Positions 1-6,116 are shown, counted from the stretch's first letter. The stretch: 14,613 nucleotides of DNA from Gammaproteobacteria bacterium (GCA_030039615.1 JASHVF010000281.1:1-14613); one strand, 5' to 3'. Program-made: numbers and translations. Notes: generated by a model not told the origin, from the letters alone.

Positions 1-2882
1 GGGCGCTCATGAGCCTGGCGGAAGCGCTGCTGCGCACGCCCGACACCAGGCGCGCCGACCAGCTGATCGCCGAGCGGCTGGCCGCCATCCGCGACGCCGG
101 AGTGCGCGGCGATACCGACCTGCTGCTGCGCACCGGATTCACGCTGCTGAGCGCGGCCGGCCGGCTGCTGCCGGAGGTGTCGGGCGAGCTGGCCGGAGAG
201 TATTCCGCAGCGAGCCTCACCAAGCCGATGGTCGCGCCGATCGTGCGCACCGCGCTCAAGCAGTCGATGCAGACGCTCGGCCACGCCTTCATCGTCGGCG
301 AGACGATCGATGCGGCGCTGGCGCGCGCGCACGCGGAGCCCGACCTGGCGCTGTGCTCCTTCGACATGCTGGGCGAGGGCGCACGTACCGACGCCGACGC
401 ACAGCGCTACCTCGAGGACTACGCGCACGCGATCGACGCGCTCGCCGGCCAGCCGCCGGGAGCGGTGCACGCGCGCTCGGGAATCTCGGTGAAGCTCTCG
501 GCACTCGAGCCGCGCTACACCCTGCTGCAGAGTGAGCGCGTGCACGAGCAGCTGGGCCCGCGCATGCTGAATCTCGCGCAGCGCGCCGCGCGCGCCGGCG
601 TCGGCATGACCATAGACGCCGAGGAGGCGGACCGGCTCGACCTCTCGCTCGATATCATCGAGATACTGGCCCGCGACATGCAGACGCGCGCCTGGGAGGG
701 GCTCGGGCTCGCGGTGCAGTCCTACGGGCGCCGCGCGCCGCTGGTGCTCGAGTGGGTGGCACAGCTCGCGCGCGAGACCGGGCGCCGCATGACGGTGCGC
801 CTCGTGAAGGGCGCCTACTGGGACAGCGAGATCAAGCGCGCCCAGGAGCGCGGTCTCGCGAGCTTCCCGGTCTACACCTCCAAGGCCGCGACCGATGCGA
901 GCTATCTCGAGGGCGTGCGGCTGCTCTTTACCGCGCGCGACGTGATCTACCCCCAGTTCGCGACCCACAACGCCTATACGGTCGCTGCGGTGCTGGCGCT
1001 GGCTCCGGCCGGGGCGCTCCTCGAGTTCCAGCGCCTGCACGGCATGGGCGAGGCGCTCTATGCCGCGGCGCGCGCCGAGCTGCCCGATCTGCCGCCGGTG
1101 CGTGTCTATGCTCCGGTCGGCACGCACGAGGAGCTGCTGCCGTACCTGGTGCGCCGGCTCCTCGAGAACGGCGCCAACAGCTCCTTCGTGCACCAGTTCA
1201 TGAACCCCCAGATTCCAGTGGAGCAGGTCGTGAGCGATCCAGTCTCGTCGCTGAATGAGGCGCAGCCGGCCGCCGCGCAGCGCGTGCGCGAGCCCGGCGC
1301 GCTCTACGGCGCCGAGCGCGCCAACTCGGCGGGCGAGGACTTCGGCGACCCGGCGACGCTCGCCCTGCTGGAGAAAGAGCTGCAGCAGCGCGCGACGGAG
1401 CGCTACCAGGGAGGGCCGATCCTCGGCGGCCGCGCCGTGCGCGACGCGGAGGTGCCCGTCTTCTCGCCGTCCGACACGCGCGAGATCGTCGGGTTCACGC
1501 GCGATGCCACGGCGGAGGAGATCCGCGAGGCGATGGCGGCCGCGGCCCGCGCCCAGCCCGCGTGGGATGCGACACCGGCCGAGGAGCGCGCCGCCTGCCT
1601 GACGCGCGCCGCGGATGCGCTCGAGCAGCAGCGCGCGCAGTTCCTGAGTCTGCTGGTGCGCGAGGCCGGCAAGACGCTCCCGGACGCGGTCGCGGAGCTG
1701 CGCGAGGCGGTGGACTTCTGCCGCTACTACGCGGCGCGTGCGCGTGAGCTGTTCGGCGCGCCCGAGGTGATGCCCGGTCCCACGGGCGAGCGCAATACGC
1801 TCTCGCTGCACGGGCGCGGCGTGTTCGTGTGCATCAGCCCATGGAACTTCCCGCTGGCGATCTTCACCGGCCAGATCACCGCGGCGCTCGCGGCCGGCAA
1901 CGCGGTGGTGGCGAAGCCCGCGCCGGCGACGCCGCTCGTCGCCCACGCCATGACGCGCCTGCTGCACGCGGCGGGCATTCCGGCCGCGGTGCTGCAGCTG
2001 ACGCCGGCCGACGGCCCGCCGTTCGGCCAGGTGGCGCTCACGCACCCGGCGCTCGCCGGGGTGGCCTTCACCGGCTCGACCGCCACGGCGGCGGCCATCA
2101 ATCGCACGCTCGCCAACCGCGACGGCCCGATCGTGCCGCTGATCGCCGAGACCGGCGGCGTGAACGCCATGGTGGTGGACGCCACGGCCTTGCCCGAGCA
2201 GGTGGTCGACGATGCGATCACCTCGGCGTTCACCAGCGCCGGACAACGCTGCTCGGCGCTGCGCGTGCTGTACCTGCAGGAGGAGATCGCCGAGCGCGTG
2301 ATCGAGATGCTCGCCGGTGCGATGCGTGTGCTGCGTATCGGACCACCGGGCGAGCTCGCTACCGACGTCGGTCCGGTGATCTCGGCGGCGGCGCGCACGC
2401 GTCTCGCCGCTCACGCCGAGCGCATGCGCGCCGAGGCGAAGCTCGTGTACGCCTGCGAGCTCGATCCGGCGCTGGCCGCCAGCGGCTACTTCTTCGCGCC
2501 GCAGATGTTCGAGCTGCGCGCGCTCGATCAGCTCAAAACCGAAGAGTTCGGGCCCATCCTGCACGTGGCACGCTATCGGAGCGATCAGCTGCCGCAGGTG
2601 CTGGCGGCGATCCGCGGCACCGGCTACGGGCTGACGCTCGGTGTGCACAGCCGCCTCGAGAGCGTCGCCGGTTACGTGTTCCAGTCGCTGCCGGTCGGTA
2701 ACACCTACGTGAACCGCAACATGATCGGTGCGGTCGTCGGCGTGCAGCCCTTCGGCGGCCAGGGCCTGTCCGGCACCGGGCCGAAAGCCGGCGGCCCGCA
2801 CTATCTGCTGCGCTTCGCCAACGAGCGCACGCTCACCATCAATACGGCCGCGATCGGGGGAAACGTCGAGCTGCTGTCGTAG
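1..2882 (+). CDS. putA: Bifunctional proline dehydrogenase / L-glutamate-gamma-semialdehyde dehydrogenase (PutA), 5' end outside the window
   Basis: PutA oxidises proline to pyrroline-5-carboxylate with FAD, then oxidises glutamate semialdehyde to glutamate with NAD+, channelling the intermediate between two active sites. The proline dehydrogenase barrel comes first, with VKGAYWD near base 806, FATHNAY near 959 and RRLLENGAN near 1150 (the substrate-binding arginine pair of the family). The aldehyde dehydrogenase domain follows, with SPWNFPLAIFTGQ near 1838, the general-base Glu in ETGG at 2148-2150 and the catalytic Cys in GQRCS at 2250-2252. The ATG at base 9 is not the true start. The frame is open to base 1, and the preceding Ala-Leu plus MSLAEALLR match the internal (V)ALMCLAEALLR of E. 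coli PutA, so part of the N-terminal region lies upstream. Whether a DNA-binding ribbon-helix-helix domain exists there cannot be seen. The 3' end stops soon after GPKAGGPHYLLRF with an INTAAIGGN tail, so the roughly 200-residue C-terminal domain of E. coli PutA is absent, as in compact PutAs of about 1000 residues. Confidence 0.97.
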   Translation, partial: ALMSLAEALLRTPDTRRADQLIAERLAAIRDAGVRGDTDLLLRTGFTLLSAAGRLLPEVSGELAGEYSAASLTKPMVAPIVRTALKQSMQTLGHAFIVGETIDAALARAHAEPDLALCSFDMLGEGARTDADAQRYLEDYAHAIDALAGQPPGAVHARSGISVKLSALEPRYTLLQSERVHEQLGPRMLNLAQRAARAGVGMTIDAEEADRLDLSLDIIEILARDMQTRAWEGLGLAVQSYGRRAPLVLEWVAQLARETGRRMTVRLVKGAYWDSEIKRAQERGLASFPVYTSKAATDASYLEGVRLLFTARDVIYPQFATHNAYTVAAVLALAPAGALLEFQRLHGMGEALYAAARAELPDLPPVRVYAPVGTHEELLPYLVRRLLENGANSSFVHQFMNPQIPVEQVVSDPVSSLNEAQPAAAQRVREPGALYGAERANSAGEDFGDPATLALLEKELQQRATERYQGGPILGGRAVRDAEVPVFSPSDTREIVGFTRDATAEEIREAMAAAARAQPAWDATPAEERAACLTRAADALEQQRAQFLSLLVREAGKTLPDAVAELREAVDFCRYYAARARELFGAPEVMPGPTGERNTLSLHGRGVFVCISPWNFPLAIFTGQITAALAAGNAVVAKPAPATPLVAHAMTRLLHAAGIPAAVLQLTPADGPPFGQVALTHPALAGVAFTGSTATAAAINRTLANRDGPIVPLIAETGGVNAMVVDATALPEQVVDDAITSAFTSAGQRCSALRVLYLQEEIAERVIEMLAGAMRVLRIGPPGELATDVGPVISAAARTRLAAHAERMRAEAKLVYACELDPALAASGYFFAPQMFELRALDQLKTEEFGPILHVARYRSDQLPQVLAAIRGTGYGLTLGVHSRLESVAGYVFQSLPVGNTYVNRNMIGAVVGVQPFGGQGLSGTGPKAGGPHYLLRFANERTLTINTAAIGGNVELLS

Positions 2883-2890
2883 CTTGTTTC

Positions 2891-2917
2891 GGGGAGTTTG
2901 GGGAGTTAGGGGAGAAC
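2891..2917 (+). repeat. Three tandem 9-base GGGGAG units in the leader of the GFA-like gene
   Basis: Three head-to-tail 9-mers fill most of the gap between putA and the next gene: GGGGAGTTT at 2891-2899, GGGGAGTTA at 2900-2908 and GGGGAGAAC at 2909-2917. The last GGGGAG ends 8 bases before the ATG at 2923, so it is a well-placed Shine-Dalgarno sequence. The other two are the same motif 9 and 18 bases further upstream. The repeat is plain in the sequence; a role as multiple ribosome landing sites, or as a slippage-prone tract, is inference. Confidence 0.7.
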
Positions 2918-2922
2918 CGACG

Positions 2923-3348
2923 ATGGCCGAACATAAGACGAGGTGCTTCTGCGGGGCGGTGGAGTTCACCGTGACCGGCGAGCCGGTGGCCATGGGTTAT
3001 TGCCACTGCGCATCCTGCCGTCACTGGTCCGCGGGACCGGTGAATGCGTTCACTTTGTGGCAGCCGAGCGCGGTGCGGGTCACCAAAGGAGCCGACAACA
3101 TCGGCACCTATAACAAGACCCCGGTGAGCTACCGCAAGTGGTGCAAGACCTGCGGCGGGCACCTTTTTACCGAGCATCCGCCGCTCAACCTCACCGACGT
3201 GTTCGCGGCCATGCTGCCGGCGCTCAACTTCCAGCCCGGCGTGCACGTCAACTACCAGGAGACCGTGCTGCGCATGCACGACGGGCTGCCGAAGCTCAAG
3301 GACTTTCCAAAGGAGTTCGGGGGGTCCGGGGACACGCTGGCGGAGTGA
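2923..3348 (+). CDS. GFA / CENP-V family zinc-binding protein
   Basis: This 141-residue protein has the full cysteine pattern of the GFA family (glutathione-dependent formaldehyde-activating enzyme-like, a Mss4-type zinc fold). There is a CxC at Cys8/Cys10, a CxCxxC at Cys27/Cys29/Cys32 and a CxxC at Cys74/Cys77, with GAVEF and GYCHCASCR context. Length and motif order are usual for the family. Most members have no proven substrate. The founding enzyme was reported to condense formaldehyde with glutathione, but that role should not be transferred to every member. No signal peptide or membrane segment is seen, so it is probably cytoplasmic. The start is ATG 2923 because the family begins at this residue and a GGGGAG Shine-Dalgarno lies 8 bases upstream. 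A longer in-frame reading from 2728 would overlap putA and is non-conserved shadow. It lies 40 bases after putA on the same strand, so co-transcription is possible, with no obvious functional link. Confidence 0.9.
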   Translation: MAEHKTRCFCGAVEFTVTGEPVAMGYCHCASCRHWSAGPVNAFTLWQPSAVRVTKGADNIGTYNKTPVSYRKWCKTCGGHLFTEHPPLNLTDVFAAMLPALNFQPGVHVNYQETVLRMHDGLPKLKDFPKEFGGSGDTLAE

Positions 3349-3406
3349 CGCCCGCCCTCACGCCCTCACGCACGAGAGCCTGCGCAAGAAGAGCTCCCAA
3401 ACGCAT

Positions 3407-3428
3407 AAAGTAGACAACGATCTACGTC
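3407..3428. promoter_or_regulatory. Putative ArsR-type operator 1 (imperfect dyad)
   Basis: Left arm AAAGTAGA and right arm TCTACGTC are separated by CAACGA. Only the inner five base pairs (GTAGA/TCTAC) are complementary; the outer right arm has degenerated. Its left arm is part of the 14-base boundary repeat. It is the most distant of the three from the regulator start and, by symmetry, would be the weakest site. Confidence 0.55.
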
Positions 3429-3466
3429 GGCGCCGTTGGGGCCTCGTAGAGGGCTTCCAGGAGCCC

Positions 3467-3488
3467 AAGGTAGAGAGCCATCTACCTT
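3467..3488. promoter_or_regulatory. Putative ArsR-type operator 2 (perfect 8-base arms)
   Basis: AAGGTAGA and TCTACCTT are perfectly complementary 8-base arms around GAGCCA. The arms differ from operator 3 at one position on each side (A to G on the left, T to C on the right), so pairing is kept. The site lies at the exact centre of the 154-base element. Confidence 0.6.
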
Positions 3489-3498
3489 GACCCTCGTA

Positions 3499-3516
3499 AG
3501 GCCTCGTACGAGGCCT
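3499..3516. repeat. 18-base perfect palindrome midway between operators 2 and 3
   Basis: AGGCCTCGT at 3499-3507 is followed immediately by its reverse complement ACGAGGCCT at 3508-3516, giving a centre at 3507.5. That is exactly halfway between the centres of operators 2 and 3. The equivalent position between operators 1 and 2 (3447.5) keeps GGCCTCGTA but its right half is degenerate. It could bind a second protein or simply reflect the origin of the array; function unknown. Confidence 0.7.
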
Positions 3517-3526
3517 GCGGGAGGCG

Positions 3527-3548
3527 AAAGTAGATGTTCATCTACTTT
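3527..3548. promoter_or_regulatory. Putative ArsR-type operator 3 (perfect 8-base arms)
   Basis: AAAGTAGA and TCTACTTT are perfectly complementary around TGTTCA. The site ends 43 bases before the chosen GTG start of the ArsR-like gene, and its right arm continues into the boundary repeat to 3554. A 4-6-4 inverted repeat is the geometry of classical SmtB/ArsR operators (TGAA-N6-TTCA type); here the half-site would be TAGA. The binding protein is inferred from proximity. Confidence 0.6.
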
Positions 3549-3556
3549 ATGCGTAA

Positions 3557-3585
3557 TTGAACCTCGCGCGCTCCCCTTCAATACT
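3557..3585 (+). promoter_or_regulatory. Possible sigma70-type promoter of the ArsR-like gene
   Basis: TTGAAC at 3557-3562 and AATACT at 3580-3585 are 17 bases apart; each matches its consensus at 4 of 6 positions. Transcription would begin near 3592, which coincides with the chosen GTG start codon and would make the message leaderless or nearly so. The match is modest, and operator 3 would lie just upstream of the -35 box rather than over it, so this is tentative. Confidence 0.3.
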
Positions 3586-3591
3586 GGACGA

Positions 3592-3888
3592 GTGCTGAAT
3601 GACGGTCCCATCTGTGCGGTGTTCCGGGCGCTGGGCGACCCCACGCGGCTGTGGTTCCTCGCAGCGCTCGAAGGCGGCGAGGCGCGGCTGATCGAGCTCA
3701 CCGAGATCTTTCCAATCAGCCGGGCGACGGTGCTCCATCACCTCGCCGTCCTGCAAGACTGCGGGCTGCTGACTACCCGGAAGGCAGGCCCGAGTCGCCT
3801 TTACGGATTGCGCTCCGAGGGGTTCGTCGCGGCTTCGCGCCGCCTGCGCCACCTGGCGGAGTGGGCAGGTCCGCCCCGTTACCTCTGA
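3592..3888 (+). CDS. Small ArsR-family winged-helix transcriptional repressor
   Basis: A 98-residue protein with the ArsR/SmtB fold. VFRALGDPTRL (residues 10-20) is the typical first helix. The helix-turn-helix lies around residues 33-60, with recognition helix SRATVLHHLAVLQ (43-55), and the beta-wing RKAGPSRLYGL is at 63-73. These dimeric repressors usually release DNA on ligand binding. There is no ELCVC-type metal site and the only cysteines are Cys8 and Cys57, so a classical metal-sensing site is not evident. The start is uncertain: the frame has no ATG, and GTG 3592 gives family-typical length; CTG 3595 or a TTG at 3436 are alternatives, but the latter would run coding sequence through the palindrome array. 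Shine-Dalgarno support is weak. The gene stands alone behind three putative operators, so autoregulation is likely. Its last 10 bases overlap the end of the convergent GT41 gene, and its target besides itself is unknown. Confidence 0.85.
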   Translation: MLNDGPICAVFRALGDPTRLWFLAALEGGEARLIELTEIFPISRATVLHHLAVLQDCGLLTTRKAGPSRLYGLRSEGFVAASRRLRHLAEWAGPPRYL

Positions 3889-5447
3889 GCGCTCCTGACC
3901 GAGGTCTCGAGGAAGTCCTGCAGGTACTCGATGCTGCTCGGGTCGCGGTACAGCCGCGGCAGGTTCACCTGGATCGTCTGACGCAACCGTGTCCGGCGGG
4001 CGGGGTCGTGCGACAGGGATACGACCCGTTCGACATATTCCTCGGGAGTATCCACGGCCAGCTCATCCAGCGAGAGGTGCGACACGAGCGCGGCGCCGAA
4101 GCGCCCGCGCATGAAGCGGCCGCGCTGGGTGACGACCGGCAGTCCGCAACCGAGAGCCTGCGCGACCGTGTTGAAGCCTGAGAAGCCGAGCGTGTCGAGC
4201 AGCAGATCGGCGCCGCACAGGAACTCGTGAAAGCGCGCCGCGGCGCGCCACGGTTGCCAGACCAGGAAGGCCGCCGGCTCGAGCCCCGCGGCGCGAAACG
4301 CGGCCTCGAGTCGGGCACGAAGCCGTGCCGCCAGGACCTCATCCTGGTAACTGAAGAAGTGCAGTTCCACCTGCGGCGCCCGTCGCGCAATCTCGACGAG
4401 CACCGCATCGTGCTGCGGGGCGTATTTGAACGGCGAGCCCGCGCACACCAGCCGCACGCGGCTGCTTTCCCGGGGAGGCTGCCGCACGCCGGGTGCAATG
4501 GCCGGCGCGATGTCCGGATCGTAGTAGCAGCCGAGATCGGGCAGCAGCACGAGACGCTCCACGTAATGGCGCTGCGCATCCGGCGGCTCGAATGCGGCCG
4601 CGGACAGAAAGTAGTCGATCGTCGGCAGCCCCGTGGTCTGGGGGTGGCCCCAGGCGGCGATCTGTACCGGAGCGAGTCGCTGACTGGCGAGCTGCAGGGT
4701 GATCCCATCCATGCCCACTTCGGGGTAGAGGATGACCTCAGGAGCGCGCGCGGCAATCAGCCGCGACCACTCGAGCGGCGAGCGCTCGCCCTGCTGATAG
4801 TAGTCGGCCAACGACGCGGCCGTGGCCGAGTGCGCGTCGCGATGCGCGCCGAGATGCAGGAGCTCGAGCTCGAACCGCGACCGATCGAGCGCCCGCAGCC
4901 AGCCGTGCGTGAGCGCCTGGTACACCGCATGGCGATGCACGTGCGCCGAGACGATCGCCACGCGAATCCTTTCCCTCGCCGGAGGCGCCTGCGCTGCGAG
5001 CCCGACGCTGCCGCGCCATTGCGCCATCGCAGACGCGCAGATGCGTCCGTACGCTGCCAGCAGATCGCGGTTGTCGAACTCCTGATAGGCGAGTACGAAC
5101 GGCTGCAGCGACCCCACCATCAGCGTTGCCTCCCTGCAGGGTCGCCGGCCAAGGTCCGCAGCCAGCTCCTCCAGCGCCACCGCAAAGGCCTCTCGTGCGT
5201 CGGTGACTTCCGCTGCGGTCGCGGGTATCCACGGGAGCTGCGCGACGACGCGGCCCATGCGGGCCACACCGCTGCCCGGGTCGACGCGCAGCAGCTGCAG
5301 GCAGTCGCTCAGAGCCGCGCGGTTCTCACCGCGCAGATAGAGCAGCATGGCACGTGTCGCAAGCGCCCCGGGATGGTTCGGCTGCTGCGCCAGCAGGGCG
5401 GTGGCGCGGCCCAGCAGGTCAAGGTCCTTATCGTGCGGGGCGCTCAG
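3879..5447 (-). CDS. GT41-family (SPINDLY/OGT-like) glycosyltransferase with short TPR region
   Basis: About 522 residues. Residues 5-60 look like one or two TPR helices (ALLAQQPNHPGALATRAMLLYLRG), followed by the two-lobed GT41 catalytic region. Recognisable signatures are VSAHVHRHAVYQ near 166-177, with histidines where the family has its catalytic-lobe His; WGHPQTTGLPTIDYFL near 266-281; a Lys in SPFKYAP near 341 that may match the donor-phosphate-contacting Lys of human OGT; and DLLLDTLGFSGFNT near 414-427, followed by a GLPVVT segment. GT41 enzymes transfer GlcNAc or other sugars from nucleotide donors to Ser/Thr, or to Asn in HMW1C types; sugar and acceptor cannot be told here. The start is the weak point. 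Readings from ATG 5594 would overlap the upstream GT2 gene by about 150 bases with out-of-frame shadow. The chosen CTG (5447-5445) overlaps the GT2 stop as CTGA and has GGGCGAG just upstream. An internal ATG at RAMLLY is another option. Probably translationally coupled to the GT2 gene. Confidence 0.85.
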   Translation of the reverse strand: MSAPHDKDLDLLGRATALLAQQPNHPGALATRAMLLYLRGENRAALSDCLQLLRVDPGSGVARMGRVVAQLPWIPATAAEVTDAREAFAVALEELAADLGRRPCREATLMVGSLQPFVLAYQEFDNRDLLAAYGRICASAMAQWRGSVGLAAQAPPARERIRVAIVSAHVHRHAVYQALTHGWLRALDRSRFELELLHLGAHRDAHSATAASLADYYQQGERSPLEWSRLIAARAPEVILYPEVGMDGITLQLASQRLAPVQIAAWGHPQTTGLPTIDYFLSAAAFEPPDAQRHYVERLVLLPDLGCYYDPDIAPAIAPGVRQPPRESSRVRLVCAGSPFKYAPQHDAVLVEIARRAPQVELHFFSYQDEVLAARLRARLEAAFRAAGLEPAAFLVWQPWRAAARFHEFLCGADLLLDTLGFSGFNTVAQALGCGLPVVTQRGRFMRGRFGAALVSHLSLDELAVDTPEEYVERVVSLSHDPARRTRLRQTIQVNLPRLYRDPSSIEYLQDFLETSVRSAQR

Positions 5448-6085
5448 AAGTGCTCGCCCAGCACGGGACCCACGGTGCGATAGCCGTACTTCGCCGCGAA
5501 CTGCTGATACATGTGACCGTCGCTCAACTCGCTCTTGTCGTACCAGCCGCCCTCGGCCAGCCAGAGGCTGCGTTTCATGACCAGCTGCATGCAATCGATG
5601 TTCCGGGCAAGCGGCGGGATGCCGGTCAGGATGGTATAGAACTCCGGCGGCCCCTTATGCTGGCGCGTGATATTGCGGAACTTGATCAGGTTCCACATCA
5701 CCACCGGAAAGATGATGATGTCGTTCGTATCGAGGATCCGTCCCTGCGGGTCGATCAGGCGGGGAGGCCGCGCGATCTCGCGGGCGAGCTCCTGCAGAGC
5801 GTTGGGGTAGAGAAGGTTGTCGGCATTGAAATGCAGGATGTACTGCCCCTCGGCCCGCCGGATTCCCAGATCGCGCAACGAGTGGCCCCAGTCATCGTGC
5901 CGCCGCTGCGTCGTCGTCAGCTCGCAGGGAAACGAGACGCCCGGATCGAGCAGTGGCCCGTCGTGGAACACCAGCACCTCGAAATCCTTGAAGGTCTGGG
6001 CCAGGATCGAGCGGTAGCCGCGCAGAAAGGTCTCGTGCGGGTTAACTCCCTGGTAGTGGACGACGATGATGGAGAACAGCGGCAT
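5444..6085 (-). CDS. GT2-family glycosyltransferase with altered DXD motif
   Basis: A 213-residue GT-A fold glycosyltransferase. The N-terminus FSIIVVHYQGVNP (residues 4-16) is the nucleotide-sugar-binding strand and loop. RSILAQTFKDFEVLVFHDG (25-43) is the usual next segment, and RDLGIRRAEGQYILHFNADN (71-90) leads into the metal site. There the normal DXD reads Asn-Ala-Asp (87-89), so the first aspartate is replaced. The C-terminal half (FPVVMWNLIKFRN, GGWYDKSELSDGHMYQQF) is less familiar, and the protein ends with VGPVLGEHF, a natural end for this type. ATG 6085 is preferred because the GT-A strand begins straight after it; an in-frame GTG at 6118 would add 11 residues with no better ribosome site. 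No membrane segment is seen. It lies immediately upstream of the GT41 gene with overlapping stop and start, and its sugar is unknown. Confidence 0.85.
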   Translation of the reverse strand: MPLFSIIVVHYQGVNPHETFLRGYRSILAQTFKDFEVLVFHDGPLLDPGVSFPCELTTTQRRHDDWGHSLRDLGIRRAEGQYILHFNADNLLYPNALQELAREIARPPRLIDPQGRILDTNDIIIFPVVMWNLIKFRNITRQHKGPPEFYTILTGIPPLARNIDCMQLVMKRSLWLAEGGWYDKSELSDGHMYQQFAAKYGYRTVGPVLGEHF

Positions 6086-6103
6086 GGGTGAGGCCCTGAG
6101 AGA

Positions 6104-6116
6104 GGCAGAATCTGCC
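6104..6116. repeat. Short palindrome between the divergent GT2 genes
   Basis: GGCAGA and TCTGCC flank a single central A. The palindrome lies in the 72-base gap (6086-6157) between the two divergent glycosyltransferase starts, so it could be a shared operator. No convincing -10/-35 pair was found in the gap on either strand. At this length chance is a real alternative. Confidence 0.35.

Larger units (their letters stand above)
3401..3554. repeat. 154-base nested palindrome array with 60-base period
   Basis: The element is bounded by a perfect 14-base inverted repeat: ACGCATAAAGTAGA at 3401-3414 and its reverse complement at 3541-3554. Inside are three TAGA-N6-TCTA dyads centred at 3417.5, 3477.5 and 3537.5, exactly 60 bases apart. 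The linkers share GGCCTCGTA at 3440-3448 and 3500-3508, also 60 apart, and CCTCG recurs at 3442, 3502 and 3562. The boundary repeat is symmetric about 3477.5, the centre of the middle dyad. The stretch between the GFA-like stop and the ArsR start (3349-3591) is otherwise non-coding, and I see no terminator for the upstream gene. The most likely role is a regulator-binding array for the ArsR-type gene. A MITE-like mobile repeat is the main alternative. Confidence 0.85.

Noticed and set aside
3527..3554. Operator 3 as an intrinsic terminator of the GFA-like gene
   Set aside because: The stem is AT-rich and only 8 base pairs, and it is followed by TTTATGCG rather than a T-run, so it does not look like a Rho-independent terminator.
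3401..3554. CRISPR array
   Set aside because: The period is 60 bases, but the repeated part is a 22-base degenerate dyad and the linkers between dyads are themselves partly repeated. Only three units exist and no cas gene is in the window.
3436..3591. Extended N-terminus of the ArsR-like protein from TTG 3436
   Set aside because: It would translate operators 2 and 3 and the 18-base palindrome, adds 52 residues not typical of the family, and has no ribosome site.
4227..5483. 418-codon plus-strand open frame opposite the GT41 gene
   Set aside because: Arg/Gln/His-rich shadow of a recognisable glycosyltransferase on the other strand.
5448..5594. N-terminal extension of the GT41 protein from ATG 5594
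   Set aside because: These 49 codons lie inside the GT2 gene in another frame and give an Arg/His-rich sequence unlike a TPR start.
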